Position numbers and translations under genes: made by a program. The notes under the pieces are model-generated. The model had not been told where the DNA came from. It was given only the letters and a program-made list of their open reading frames with translations, and did no database searches. From Shewanella sediminis HAW-EB3 (GTDB lineage Bacteria > Pseudomonadota > Gammaproteobacteria > Enterobacterales > Shewanellaceae), in contig NC_009831.1 in NCBI RefSeq assembly GCF_000018025.1, positions 496,001 to 560,000 on the forward strand: DNA of 64,000 bases. The letters are read 5' to 3'. Positions 27,795 to 38,400 of the stretch are shown here, piece by piece (positions within the stretch are counted from its first letter, which is position 1; every line of letters begins with the position of its first letter).

Positions 27795-30461
27795 ATGTCT
27801 GAACATATGCTACAAGACTTAGATCCATTAGAGACCCAAGAGTGGGTCGATTCTCTGCAGGCAGTACTCGAGCAAGAGGGTCCTGAACGCGCACATTACC
27901 TTCTTGAAAAGCTTATCGACAAAGCACGTCGTAATGGTACACATCTGCCTTATAAAGCGACTACAGCTTATTTGAATACGATTCCGGCTGGCCAAGAGCC
28001 TCATGTGCCTGGCAACCAGGAGATGGAGCGTCGAATTCGCGCCATCGTTCGTTGGAATGCATTGGCTATGGTTCTTCGTGGTTCTAAGAAAGATCTTGAA
28101 CTAGGTGGCCATATCTCTAGTTTCGCTTCAAGCGCCACGATATACGATGTCTGCTTCAACCACTTCTTCCGCGGTCCAAATGAAAAAGATGGCGGCGATC
28201 TAGTTTACTTCCAAGGCCATATTGCTCCCGGTATTTATTCACGTTCTTTCCTTGAAGGACGTTTGACTGAAGATCAGATGAACAGCTTCCGTCAAGAAGT
28301 CGATGGTAAAGGTCTGCCTTCATACCCACATCCTAAGTTAATGCCTGACTACTGGCAGTTCCCAACGGTATCTATGGGTCTGGGTCCTATCCAGGCTATC
28401 TATCAAGCTCGTTTCCTTAAGTACCTTACCGACCGTGGTCTTAAAGATTGTTCAGAGCAAACCGTTTACTGTTTCCTTGGTGACGGTGAGTGTGATGAGC
28501 CAGAGACTCTAGGTGCTATCGGTCTTGCTGCGCGTGAAGAGCTGGATAACTTAGTCTTCATCGTTAACTGTAATCTACAGCGTCTTGACGGCCCTGTACG
28601 TGGTAACGGCAAAATCATTCAAGAGCTTGAAGGCGAATTCCGTGGCGCAGGCTGGGAAGCGGTTAAAGTGATCTGGGGTCGTTACTGGGATCCATTATTG
28701 GCTCGTGACACCAGCGGTAAACTACTGCAGTTGATGGAAGAGACGGTCGATGGTGAATACCAGAACTGTAAGGCCAAAGGCGGTGCATATACTCGTGAGC
28801 ATTTCTTCGGTAAATACCCGGAAACTGCCGAGATGGTTGCTAACATGTCAGACGATGACATCTGGCGCCTGAACCGTGGTGGCCACGATCCTGTTAAGAT
28901 TTTTGCTGCGCTTCAGCATGCTAAAGACACTAAAGGTCGTCCAACAGTTATTCTTGCTAAAACCGTAAAAGGTTACGGTATGGGTGACGCGGGTGAAGGT
29001 AAAAACATCGCTCACAACGTGAAGAAGATGGGTGTTGAATCACTTAAGTACTTCCGCGATCGTTTCAATATCCCGATCTCAGATGATCAGTTAGAAGATA
29101 TTCCTTTCTACCACCCAGGTGCAGACTCGGAAGAGGTTAAATACCTCAAGGCGCGTCGTGCTGAACTACATGGTGCCATGCCTGCACGTCGTGAGAAGTT
29201 CTCTGAAGAGCTTGAAGTACCATCATTGAAGATTTTCGATTCGGTACTGAAAGGTTCAAATGGCCGTGAGATCTCAAGCACAATGGCATTCGTGCGTATT
29301 TTGACTGCACTGCTAAAAGACAAGAAGATTGGTAAGCAAATTGTACCGATTATACCTGACGAAGCCCGTACCTTTGGTATGGAAGGCCTATTCCGCCAAG
29401 TGGGTATTTACGCTCACGAAGGTCAAAAGTATGTCCCACAAGATTCAGATCAAGTGGCTTACTACCGCGAAGACAAGAGCGGTCAAGTATTGCAAGAAGG
29501 TATTAACGAGCTAGGTGCAATGTCATCTTGGGTCGCAGCGGCAACCAGTTACTCTGTTAACGACACGCCAATGATCCCGTTCTATATCTACTATTCAATG
29601 TTTGGCTTCCAACGTATCGGCGACATGGCTTGGGCTGCAGGTGATATGCGTGCGCGTGGCTTCATGGTCGGTGGAACATCGGGTCGTACAACCTTGAATG
29701 GTGAAGGTCTACAGCATCAGGATGGTCACAGTCATGTATTGGCTAATACTATTCCAAGCTGCGTCTCTTATGATCCCACTTACGGATATGAGATCGCTGT
29801 CGTGGTTCAGGATGGTATTCGTCGCATGTATGGTGAGCAGCAAGAAGATATCTTCTACTACTTAACCACTATGAACGAAAACTACGAACAACCAGCTATG
29901 CCAGAGGGTGCCGAAGAGGGTATCGTCAAAGGTATCTATAAGCTGGAGACCGTTGAAGGTTCGGGTAAAGGTAAAGTTCAGTTAATGGGTTGTGGCACCA
30001 TTCTTGAGCAAGTACGTAAAGCGGCTCAGGCTTTGGCTAAAGACTTCGGTATCTCTGCAGATGTATTCAGTGTGACCAGTTTCAACGAGTTAACTCGTGA
30101 TGGTCAGGCTGCAGAGCGTTATAACATGTTACATCCAACGGAAACGCCACAAGAGGCTTACATCAGTCAAGTCATCTCCAGTGAGTCTCCAGCCATCGTC
30201 GCTACCGATTATATGAAGATATACGGCGAGCAGCTTCGCGCGTACATACCTACAGATTATAAAGTGTTAGGTACCGATGGTTTCGGTCGTAGCGATAGCC
30301 GTGAAAACTTACGTCACCACTTTGAGGTTGATGCGAAATTTATCGTGATTGCATCACTTAAGTCACTTGTTGACCGTAATGAACTGCCTGTTGATGTGCT
30401 AACAAAAGCCATTAGCGAGTACGGTATCGATGTTGACAAGATCAACCCGCAGTACGCGTAA
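27795..30461 (+). CDS. aceE: Pyruvate dehydrogenase E1 component AceE
   Basis: Homodimeric E1 subunit of the pyruvate dehydrogenase complex; decarboxylates pyruvate with thiamine diphosphate and passes the acetyl group to the E2 lipoyl domains. I choose ATG 27795 (888 residues; E. coli 887) because MSEHMLQDLDPLETQEW aligns with the family start and GGGAAGGA lies 7 nt before it; the upstream in-frame ATG 27777 overlaps this site. The thiamine-diphosphate motif runs from GDGECDEPE to VNCNLQRLDGPVRGN. It follows pdhR by 86 nt and precedes aceF by 12 nt, one operon. Confidence 0.98.
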   Translation: MSEHMLQDLDPLETQEWVDSLQAVLEQEGPERAHYLLEKLIDKARRNGTHLPYKATTAYLNTIPAGQEPHVPGNQEMERRIRAIVRWNALAMVLRGSKKDLELGGHISSFASSATIYDVCFNHFFRGPNEKDGGDLVYFQGHIAPGIYSRSFLEGRLTEDQMNSFRQEVDGKGLPSYPHPKLMPDYWQFPTVSMGLGPIQAIYQARFLKYLTDRGLKDCSEQTVYCFLGDGECDEPETLGAIGLAAREELDNLVFIVNCNLQRLDGPVRGNGKIIQELEGEFRGAGWEAVKVIWGRYWDPLLARDTSGKLLQLMEETVDGEYQNCKAKGGAYTREHFFGKYPETAEMVANMSDDDIWRLNRGGHDPVKIFAALQHAKDTKGRPTVILAKTVKGYGMGDAGEGKNIAHNVKKMGVESLKYFRDRFNIPISDDQLEDIPFYHPGADSEEVKYLKARRAELHGAMPARREKFSEELEVPSLKIFDSVLKGSNGREISSTMAFVRILTALLKDKKIGKQIVPIIPDEARTFGMEGLFRQVGIYAHEGQKYVPQDSDQVAYYREDKSGQVLQEGINELGAMSSWVAAATSYSVNDTPMIPFYIYYSMFGFQRIGDMAWAAGDMRARGFMVGGTSGRTTLNGEGLQHQDGHSHVLANTIPSCVSYDPTYGYEIAVVVQDGIRRMYGEQQEDIFYYLTTMNENYEQPAMPEGAEEGIVKGIYKLETVEGSGKGKVQLMGCGTILEQVRKAAQALAKDFGISADVFSVTSFNELTRDGQAAERYNMLHPTETPQEAYISQVISSESPAIVATDYMKIYGEQLRAYIPTDYKVLGTDGFGRSDSRENLRHHFEVDAKFIVIASLKSLVDRNELPVDVLTKAISEYGIDVDKINPQYA

Positions 30462-30473
30462 GAGGGAAGTAAA

Positions 30474-32111
30474 ATGTCTGAATTAAAAGAAGTTTTAGTC
30501 CCCGATATCGGTGGTGACGATGTACAGGTAATTGAGATCTGTGTTGCTGTTGGTGATCAACTTGCAGCCGAAGAGTCAATTATTACCGTAGAAAGTGACA
30601 AGGCGACCATGGACATTCCAGCGCCTTTTGCCGGCACGTTAGCCGAGCTTAAAATAGCCGTCGGTGACACCGTCTCTGAAGGCACCTTGATTGCTATGAT
30701 GTCTGCGCAAGGTGCAAGCACTGAAGTTACTGCGGCAACAGCGGCTCCAGAGCCGACTCCGGTTGCGCCAGCAGCACCTGTTGATGCAGCTCCTGTTCCG
30801 GCTTCTACTGCTACACAAGTTATTGAAGTCAAGGTGCCCGATATTGGTGATGCGGCCGATGTCGAAATCATCGAAGTGCTGGTGGCCGTGGGTGACAGCA
30901 TAGATGTCGATACCGGGTTGATCACCCTGGAAACCGATAAAGCCACGATGGAGGTGCCTGCACCTTCAGCCGGTGTGGTGAAAGAGTTAAAAGTAGCCGT
31001 TGGTGATAAAGTTTCTGAAGGTTCGCTTGTGCTTATGTTGGAAGTTGGTGCTTCAGCACCAGCAGCGATAGTGGCTCCGGTTGAAGCCCCAGTTGTAGCT
31101 CCTGTAGCTCAACCAGCTCAGGCCGCGACAAGCAAGCCTCCGGTTCCGCATCATCCAAGTGCAGGCAGTAAGCCTGTCACCGGAGCGGTACACGCTTCAC
31201 CAGCCGTTCGTCGTCTGGCTCGTGAGTTCGGCGCAGATATGACCTTAGTTAAAGGTACGGGCCGCAAAGGTCGTATCCTTAAGGAAGACGTTCAGGCGTT
31301 CATTAAATATGAGCTTAGCCGTCCTAAGGCATCTGCAGCGACAGCCGTTGCTGGTGGTGCGGGTGGACTCAATGTTATTGCTGCACCTAAAGTCGATTTT
31401 GCTAAGTTTGGTGAAATCGAGGAAGTGCCCCTAACACGTATTCAGAAGATCTCTGGTCCGAACCTGCATCGTAACTGGGTCACCATTCCGCATGTGACGC
31501 AATTCGACGAAGCCGATATCACCGAGATGGAAGCATTCCGTAAGCAGCAAAATGAACTTGCAGCTAAGCGTAAGACAGGTATTAAGATCACGCCGCTTGT
31601 CTTTATGATGAAAGCCGTTGCCAAGACCCTACAGGCTTTCCCTGTGTTTAATGCCAGCCTAAGTGCCGATGGTGAGTCTTTAATTAAGAAGAAGTATTAC
31701 CATATAGGTGTTGCGGTTGATACGCCAAACGGCCTAGTGGTTCCGGTTGTTCGTGATGTTGATAAGAAAGGTATTCACGAACTGACTCAAGAGTTGACTG
31801 AGATCTCGATTAAAGCACGTGATGGTAAGCTTAAGTCTGCAGATATGCAGGGCAGTTGTTTCACTATCTCGAGTCTGGGTGGTATCGGTGGTACGGCATT
31901 TACGCCTATCGTCAATTACCCGGATGTGGCTATTTTAGGTGTATCTAAGTCAGAGATTAAACCAAAGTGGAATGGTAAAGATTTTGAGCCTAAGCTAATG
32001 TTGCCGCTATCTCTCTCTTATGATCACAGGGTGATCGACGGGGCGATGGCAGCGCGCTTTAGCGTGACACTGTCAAGTATGCTGTCCGACATACGGACGC
32101 TTATTTTGTAA
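30474..32111 (+). CDS. aceF: Dihydrolipoamide acetyltransferase E2 AceF
   Basis: Core subunit of the pyruvate dehydrogenase complex, 545 residues. Two lipoyl domains are seen, each with a lipoylated lysine in DKAT (K43 and about K159), separated by Ala/Pro-rich linkers. A peripheral-subunit-binding domain ([14 protein letters not shown], about 240-275) follows, then the catalytic domain ending with DHRVIDG (about 517-523) that holds the active-site histidine. E. coli AceF has three lipoyl domains; two is common in other proteobacteria. A terminator follows the stop. Confidence 0.97.
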   Translation: MSELKEVLVPDIGGDDVQVIEICVAVGDQLAAEESIITVESDKATMDIPAPFAGTLAELKIAVGDTVSEGTLIAMMSAQGASTEVTAATAAPEPTPVAPAAPVDAAPVPASTATQVIEVKVPDIGDAADVEIIEVLVAVGDSIDVDTGLITLETDKATMEVPAPSAGVVKELKVAVGDKVSEGSLVLMLEVGASAPAAIVAPVEAPVVAPVAQPAQAATSKPPVPHHPSAGSKPVTGAVHASPAVRRLAREFGADMTLVKGTGRKGRILKEDVQAFIKYELSRPKASAATAVAGGAGGLNVIAAPKVDFAKFGEIEEVPLTRIQKISGPNLHRNWVTIPHVTQFDEADITEMEAFRKQQNELAAKRKTGIKITPLVFMMKAVAKTLQAFPVFNASLSADGESLIKKKYYHIGVAVDTPNGLVVPVVRDVDKKGIHELTQELTEISIKARDGKLKSADMQGSCFTISSLGGIGGTAFTPIVNYPDVAILGVSKSEIKPKWNGKDFEPKLMLPLSLSYDHRVIDGAMAARFSVTLSSMLSDIRTLIL

Positions 32112-32116
32112 TGATG

Positions 32117-32143
32117 AAGGCTACTCATGTTGAGTAGCCTTTT
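32117..32143 (+). terminator. Terminator between aceF and lpdA
   Basis: AAGGCTACTC and GAGTAGCCTT form a 10-bp stem with loop ATGTT, followed by TTGTTT. It would partly separate pdhR-aceEF from lpdA, which must also serve other 2-oxo acid dehydrogenases. Confidence 0.75.
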
Positions 32144-32265
32144 GTTTATTGCAATTGAGGGTTAAAATGCGGCCACCTTACAGAATAAAAATTCGATAGC
32201 TGGCGTCATTTACCGTGAAGCGACACACTCGCCAACGGAATGAAATAAAAAGAATAGAGGAAAAC

Positions 32266-33693
32266 ATGAGTAACGAAATCAAAACTCAGGTATTGGTAGT
32301 AGGTGCAGGTCCTGCTGGTTATTCAGCGGCATTTCGTGCGGCTGATTTAGGTCTGGAAGTCATCATCGTTGAGCGTTTCAACACGCTTGGTGGTGTATGT
32401 TTGAATGTAGGCTGTATCCCATCAAAAGCGCTGCTTCACGTATCTAAAGTGATCGAAGAGGCGAAAGCGGTTGCGAGCCACGGTGTTGTTTTTGGTGAGC
32501 CGCAAATTGATCTTGATAAGCTTCGTAGCTTTAAAGAAACGGTGATTAGTCAGCTAACCACAGGTTTGGGCGGAATGTCCAAGATGCGTAAGGTTGATGT
32601 TGTTAATGGTTTTGGTAAGTTTACCAGCCCTAATACCATTGAAGTTACGGGTGAAGATGGCGTTAAAGTTATTCGCTTCGAACAAGCCATTATTGCCGCG
32701 GGTTCACGTCCTATTCAATTGCCATTTATCCCACATGAAGACCCACGTATCTGGGATTCGACCGATGCGCTAGAGCTTAAAGAAGTACCTGGAAAGCTAC
32801 TTGTTATGGGTGGTGGTATTATCGGCCTCGAGATGGGGACAGTATACTCGTCACTGGGTAGTGAGATTGACGTGGTTGAGATGTTTGACCAGGTTATTCC
32901 TGCCGCTGACAAAGATATCGTTCGTGTTTACACTAAGAAGATTAAGAAGAAATTTAATCTTATCTTACAGACTAAAGTTACCGCCGTTGAAGCTAAAGAA
33001 GATGGTATCTATGTGTCTATGGAAGGTAAGAAAGCGCCTGCGGAACCTGTACGTTACGATGCCGTGCTTGTGGCAATTGGCCGTACGCCAAATGGCAAGC
33101 TGATTGATGCAGAAAAAGCGGGCGTTAATATCGATGAGCGTGGTTTCATCAATGTCGATAAGCAGATGCGCACTAACGTGCCAAACATCTATGCTATCGG
33201 CGATATCGTTGGCCAGCCAATGCTTGCGCATAAAGGTGTACATGAAGGTCACGTTGCCGCAGAAGTTATCTCTGGTCTTAAGCATTTCTTCGATCCTAAG
33301 GTTATCCCATCAATTGCCTATACCGACCCTGAGGTCGCGTGGGTAGGTTTAACTGAGAAAGAAGCGAAAGAGCAAGGCGTTGCTTATGAAACGGCTACTT
33401 TCCCATGGGCCGCAAGTGGGCGTGCTATCGCATCAGACTGTAGCGATGGTATGACTAAGCTTATCTTCGATAAAGAGACACACCGTGTGATCGGTGGTGC
33501 TATCGTAGGCGTTAACGGTGGTGAGCTATTGGGTGAAATCGGCCTTGCTATCGAGATGGGTTGTGATGCTGAAGACTTAGCGTTGACTATTCACGCTCAC
33601 CCAACCCTACATGAATCAGTTGGTTTGGCCGCTGAAATCTATGAAGGTTCTATAACTGATTTGCCTAATCCAAAAGCAAAAAAGAAAAAGTAA
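32266..33693 (+). CDS. lpdA: Dihydrolipoamide dehydrogenase (E3)
   Basis: FAD flavoprotein that reoxidises dihydrolipoamide with NAD+ for the pyruvate and 2-oxoglutarate dehydrogenases and, usually, the glycine cleavage system. I use ATG 32266 (475 residues; E. coli 474), with GAGG 5 nt upstream, rather than an in-frame start 51 nt earlier. Visible motifs are the FAD site GAGPAG (13-18), the redox disulfide C45/C50 in CLNVGC, the NAD site GGGIIGLEMG and the active-site His-Glu pair in HAHPTLHESV near the C-terminus. The 154-nt gap and terminator after aceF suggest its own promoter. Confidence 0.97.
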   Translation: MSNEIKTQVLVVGAGPAGYSAAFRAADLGLEVIIVERFNTLGGVCLNVGCIPSKALLHVSKVIEEAKAVASHGVVFGEPQIDLDKLRSFKETVISQLTTGLGGMSKMRKVDVVNGFGKFTSPNTIEVTGEDGVKVIRFEQAIIAAGSRPIQLPFIPHEDPRIWDSTDALELKEVPGKLLVMGGGIIGLEMGTVYSSLGSEIDVVEMFDQVIPAADKDIVRVYTKKIKKKFNLILQTKVTAVEAKEDGIYVSMEGKKAPAEPVRYDAVLVAIGRTPNGKLIDAEKAGVNIDERGFINVDKQMRTNVPNIYAIGDIVGQPMLAHKGVHEGHVAAEVISGLKHFFDPKVIPSIAYTDPEVAWVGLTEKEAKEQGVAYETATFPWAASGRAIASDCSDGMTKLIFDKETHRVIGGAIVGVNGGELLGEIGLAIEMGCDAEDLALTIHAHPTLHESVGLAAEIYEGSITDLPNPKAKKKK

Positions 33694-33710
33694 CCTTTCA
33701 CAGAACTGAT

Positions 33711-33738
33711 AAAGCGCTCTTTTGAGCGCTTTTTTTTG
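33711..33738 (+). terminator. Terminator after lpdA
   Basis: AAAGCGCTC/GAGCGCTTT stem with a short T loop and a run of eight T. Confidence 0.9.
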
Positions 33739-33823
33739 ATTGCGTTATAAATTTGTAAATAAGCAGGTGAATTAGGCTCGATGAACTGCTACATTCGTAG
33801 TAAGCCTATGAGATGTTTATTGA

Positions 33824-36800
33824 ATGCAAATCGCTTACGTAAAAAAAATACTTTTTCCATTATTATTACTCCTTACTTGCCTGGCTCCCGTCATGGCGGG
33901 CGATTTAGTGTCTCGTGTTTTTAATGAGCGAGAAGGCCTGACAAACTCCCAGATTAATGACATCAGCTTCGATGAATATGGCTTTGTATGGCTGGCCACC
34001 GATGAAGGCCTTTATCGGTTAAGTAATTCTAAAGTTAGACGGATCGACAAGGTTGAGTTCGACCTGCGTCTCTCCGATGAATATATCAATATTGTTGAAC
34101 CCTTGAGCCAAAAACACCTGCTTGTCAGTAACTATTCTGAAAACTATCTCTATGACATCTTGGCCAATCGGTTTATCAAATTCGGAAGTGATGAGCTGTT
34201 TCCTGAGTTTAAAGGCGAAAGCATAGTCGCTCAGGTCAAGCGGGCCGATGGTAGTTATCTCTTTCTCACCAGAGAGGGAGAGATGCTTCAGTATTCTTAT
34301 CAGCCATCTTCATTAGAGAGGATCATCTTTCTGCCAAATAATGCCGATGTTCTATGGCATAACCTGGTTGCACTCGACGATGGTCGTATAATGGTTGGTA
34401 CCGAATATGAGTTGCAACTGCGAGATAGCAAAGGACGACGGATAGCGGTTTTACCCTGGGAAGAGAAAAACGGATTAATGAAGTGGCTGTTTAAAGACTC
34501 TAAGGGAAGAGTTTGGTTAAGCTCGAGCAATGGATTATATCGGGTCGATGTTGATAACTTACAGATTAATCCGGTGAAAGAGCTACCCTATTATACGACC
34601 AAAATAGCTGAGGATAATAATGGCGATCTTTGGATCTCCAGCCATATAGGGTTAATCAAGTGGCCCCCTGGCTCTACAGAACATAAGCTCTTTCAAAAGC
34701 AATTAAAACAGAGCGCAGATATCGATTATATTAATGATATTGCCATAGATAATACAGGGGTTATATGGGTCGGAGGCTCGGGAGATGGCCTGGCCGTTCT
34801 TGCCGATGATCCTGGTTTTCTTATCGACAGGTTCACTATGTCTGAGCCATATCATCTCAGCAATGAGATGATATGGACCATATTTGCGGAAGATGAAAAT
34901 ATTTGGCTAGGCACCGATAATGGTCTTATCGTTATCGATAAAAAAAATAAACAATCTAGGACGTTAGTTCCTGATGGTATCGAGTTAAATGACAGTATCT
35001 ATAAGATTGATCCTTTAGATAGTCATCATCTGTTACTTTCAACGACAACGGGTCTGTTTGTTGTAGATAAGCGTAATTTTACTTCTCAACGTTTTGCCCA
35101 ATGGGCTCAGGGAGATTATTCCTTAGAGCACAAAGTGGTATATACAAGTTATAACGATCCCTTGATAGAGGGACGTTGGTGGTTTCTTACCATGACCGGC
35201 CTCTATTTTTGGGAGCCGGGAATGCTTAACCCTCAAGAGAGACTAATATCCGGAGAAAGGACACAAGCGGGCATACGAGATCTACGTGCGCTATTTCGCG
35301 ATGAGTCTGGTCGATTATGGATTGGCGGAGGCGACTTCTTTGGTTTTCTCGATAGCGAAGGCCAATTTCATTCCCGAATAAATATTTTTAGTGACGAAGA
35401 TATCGATATAGAAGTTAACTATATTAAGCAGGTTGAGTCGGGGGTATTTTGGCTGGGCACTTCACCCAGTGGCCTGTTCGAATATGCTCCTGCATCGGGT
35501 CGAGTGAAAGCATTAGATAAGAAGTGGTTGACTGATTGCTCCTCTGTATTTTTTATTCATCAAACGGATAAACACCGTGTTATTGGTTGCCCCTACTCGA
35601 TAATCCGACAGGAGATTGAGAGTAACAATATTCTTGTTATCGACGAAGACGACGGGCTTATTGGTGACGAGCTGAACGACGGTGCCTATTTTTATGACCC
35701 CGCTTATGGACTCTACCTAGGTACGCCCGATGGGGCTATGGCACTGAATATCGATGACTTGAGTAATCGCATCCAAAGAGACAAGGTGTTTCTGGAAGCT
35801 GTTTCGGTGTTTTATGACGATGACACTCAAATCGATCTTATTCCACAGGCCGATACGGTGATTTTACCTGGTGCGAGACTGATTAGTTTCCAGGTTACCA
35901 GCCTGGATTATCTCGATGATACGCCTATGACATTGCAATATAGGTTGCGCCGAGAAGGAGACCGCAGCGAGAGTCACTACCTATTGTTGGAAGGGCAGTC
36001 TCAACTGAATATCACCGGTTTATCATCCGGGAAATATCACTTGGATATTTTAAGCCAAGAGAATGGTATCTGGTCAAAGGTACCCCACACCTTTGAATTT
36101 AGGGTTAAACAATTCTGGTGGCAGACTCAATGGTTCAATGGATTGATATTATTCACCGTTCTCTGTATTGGTATAGGAGTGATTGTTTACCGGCAGCGTC
36201 AGGTGAAAGCCTTTAAGCTTGTTAACAGTGCCTTGGTTGAAAGTGAGGATAGACTACGCCAATCACTCAAGGGAAGCGATTCAGAGCTTTGGGAGTGGCG
36301 ACATGATACACAGATGTTTAGTCTGGAGAATCGAGGTGCGAAACGGAAAGAAGATCGGAAAAATAAGCTACTAAAGCTGAAAGATTTTCCGGTTCATCGT
36401 GATGAAAAAGATAAGGTGCTGGCTTCATGGAATAATATGATCGAAGGTTATAGCGATCGATTCGATGTCGAGTATCGCTACCGTCGAGAAGATAAGACCT
36501 GGGGATGGACTAGGGTGAGAGGCAGGCCGGTAGAGCTGGATCCTGCATCGGGAAAAATTTTACGCGTAGCGGGGATATATTCAGACATCACGGCTCAACG
36601 TCAACTCGAAGACGATGTTAAATTGTTAGCCCAGGCATTCGGTAACACCTCTGAAGGGGTGTTGATTTTAGATGCGAGTGAGAGGATAAAGGTCTCCAAT
36701 AAGGCGGCTCAGACCATCATAGGCTCAGATGCGAGAGTGTTGACGCATAAGTATTTCTCCGATCTTATGGTGGCTAAAGAGGGGCGTTCAGATGAAATTG

Positions 36801-38281
36801 CGCACCTTCTGGATCAAGGCGTGTCATGGACGGGAGAGCGTGAGTTTGTATGTACCAACGGTAGTAGCTGTCCGGTATGGCTTAATGTATCGACCATGCT
36901 CGGTGGTAAGGGGGATATCACCCATTATGTCGCAGTATTCTCCGATATCACAGAACGAAAGCGGACAGAAGCGGACCTGCGTCGCCTGGCTAATTATGAT
37001 GTACTAACGGGACTCCCCAATCGCTCTCTATTTTCTACCCGTTTAGCTCAATCTATTCATCGTGCAGAACATAGCGGTGAAAAGTTGGCCCTGATCTTCC
37101 TCGATCTGGATCGGTTTAAGCATGTTAATGACTCATACGGCCATAGTATGGGAGATGCACTGCTGGTTGAAGCCGCAAGTAGGCTGCAATCGTGTATCTC
37201 AGAGGAGCACACCTTATGCCGCTTTGGTGGTGATGAATTTGTGCTTCTAATCAGAGACGCCGACAATATTGATAAGATAAATCATGTCTGCACCGAGTTA
37301 CTGGTACAAATTGAGGCTCCATTTGAGCTATTCGGCCGAGAATTTTTTATCTCTACGAGTATTGGTGTCAGTTTATGGCCCGATGATACGAGGCAGCCTG
37401 AGGTCTTAATTAAAAATGCCGATCAGGCTATGTATCATGCGAAGGAGGAGGGCAGAGGGAATTTCCAATACTTCTCTTCGGAGCGTAATGCAGAAGCTTT
37501 ATACCACCTTCGTCTGGAGGGAGAGCTGCGCAAAGCGATCGAACGCGATGAATTTGAGCTTCATTATCAACCTCAGGTCGATATCCTCAGGGGTGATAAA
37601 TTAATTGGTATGGAGGCTCTGCTGCGCTGGAGGCATCATAAAGATGGGTTAGTTCGGACGGATGTCTTTATTAAGGTGGCCGAGTCATGTGGATTAATTA
37701 TAGATATCGATCGCTGGGTGCTACGTCAGGCTTGTGTTCAGGGGGCGCTCTGGGCCAACTCATATAAAGAAAATTTTAAGTTATCAGTTAATATCTCTGC
37801 CGTTCATTTTCGTCAGCCCGATTTTATTGATGGCGTAAGGTCTATTTTGGAAGAGACTAAGATCCCCCCATCGGCATTAGGCTTTGAGATCACCGAGGGG
37901 GTCTTGATGAAGGAGCTACATATTGCAAAAGATCATCTTAGGGATCTAAGAGAGCTTGGAATTGATGTGGCTATTGATGACTTTGGTACCGGTTACTCAT
38001 CGCTTGCTTACCTACGTCACTTTGATGTCGATACATTAAAGATCGATCGCTCTTTCCTCATCGATATCGCGACCAATGAGACCGATCAGGCCATCGCGAG
38101 CAGTATCATTGAGCTAGCCAGAAACTTAAAATTGAATGTGGTAGCCGAAGGTGTGGAAACCAAAGATCAACTCGAGCAAGTATTTAGCCGGGGTTGTTAT
38201 GTTATTCAAGGTTATTACTTCTCTAAACCGTTAACGGTAAGCGATATGGAGTCCTATATGGGGCTAAAAAAAGCGGAGTGA
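33824..38281 (+). CDS. Periplasmic propeller sensor with PAS-GGDEF-EAL output
   Basis: A 1485-residue membrane protein. A signal sequence (LLLLLTCLAPVMA) is followed by about 700 residues of two-component-regulator propeller repeats with motifs such as FVWLATDEGLYRL, GRVWLSSSNGLYRV and NIWLGTDNGLIVI, then a Y_Y_Y-type beta domain. One membrane helix lies near residue 772-790. The cytoplasmic part has two PAS/PAC modules (about 805-1050), GGDEF with an intact GGDEF motif (about 1132) and no RxxD inhibitory site, and EAL with intact MEALLRW (about 1261) and DDFGTGYSS. It should sense a periplasmic ligand and make or degrade cyclic di-GMP. The ribosome binding site is weak. Ligand unknown. Confidence 0.92.
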   Translation: MQIAYVKKILFPLLLLLTCLAPVMAGDLVSRVFNEREGLTNSQINDISFDEYGFVWLATDEGLYRLSNSKVRRIDKVEFDLRLSDEYINIVEPLSQKHLLVSNYSENYLYDILANRFIKFGSDELFPEFKGESIVAQVKRADGSYLFLTREGEMLQYSYQPSSLERIIFLPNNADVLWHNLVALDDGRIMVGTEYELQLRDSKGRRIAVLPWEEKNGLMKWLFKDSKGRVWLSSSNGLYRVDVDNLQINPVKELPYYTTKIAEDNNGDLWISSHIGLIKWPPGSTEHKLFQKQLKQSADIDYINDIAIDNTGVIWVGGSGDGLAVLADDPGFLIDRFTMSEPYHLSNEMIWTIFAEDENIWLGTDNGLIVIDKKNKQSRTLVPDGIELNDSIYKIDPLDSHHLLLSTTTGLFVVDKRNFTSQRFAQWAQGDYSLEHKVVYTSYNDPLIEGRWWFLTMTGLYFWEPGMLNPQERLISGERTQAGIRDLRALFRDESGRLWIGGGDFFGFLDSEGQFHSRINIFSDEDIDIEVNYIKQVESGVFWLGTSPSGLFEYAPASGRVKALDKKWLTDCSSVFFIHQTDKHRVIGCPYSIIRQEIESNNILVIDEDDGLIGDELNDGAYFYDPAYGLYLGTPDGAMALNIDDLSNRIQRDKVFLEAVSVFYDDDTQIDLIPQADTVILPGARLISFQVTSLDYLDDTPMTLQYRLRREGDRSESHYLLLEGQSQLNITGLSSGKYHLDILSQENGIWSKVPHTFEFRVKQFWWQTQWFNGLILFTVLCIGIGVIVYRQRQVKAFKLVNSALVESEDRLRQSLKGSDSELWEWRHDTQMFSLENRGAKRKEDRKNKLLKLKDFPVHRDEKDKVLASWNNMIEGYSDRFDVEYRYRREDKTWGWTRVRGRPVELDPASGKILRVAGIYSDITAQRQLEDDVKLLAQAFGNTSEGVLILDASERIKVSNKAAQTIIGSDARVLTHKYFSDLMVAKEGRSDEIAHLLDQGVSWTGEREFVCTNGSSCPVWLNVSTMLGGKGDITHYVAVFSDITERKRTEADLRRLANYDVLTGLPNRSLFSTRLAQSIHRAEHSGEKLALIFLDLDRFKHVNDSYGHSMGDALLVEAASRLQSCISEEHTLCRFGGDEFVLLIRDADNIDKINHVCTELLVQIEAPFELFGREFFISTSIGVSLWPDDTRQPEVLIKNADQAMYHAKEEGRGNFQYFSSERNAEALYHLRLEGELRKAIERDEFELHYQPQVDILRGDKLIGMEALLRWRHHKDGLVRTDVFIKVAESCGLIIDIDRWVLRQACVQGALWANSYKENFKLSVNISAVHFRQPDFIDGVRSILEETKIPPSALGFEITEGVLMKELHIAKDHLRDLRELGIDVAIDDFGTGYSSLAYLRHFDVDTLKIDRSFLIDIATNETDQAIASSIIELARNLKLNVVAEGVETKDQLEQVFSRGCYVIQGYYFSKPLTVSDMESYMGLKKAE

Positions 38282-38400
38282 CGTCATATTAGCTATTTAA
38301 CACCACTTATTAGTTCTCTGTTTGTGTTTTAACTATGTTACGTTTTTTTTGTTAGAATATGCCCGCCCTGTATCAATTAATAATTAAGAACCAATATCCT

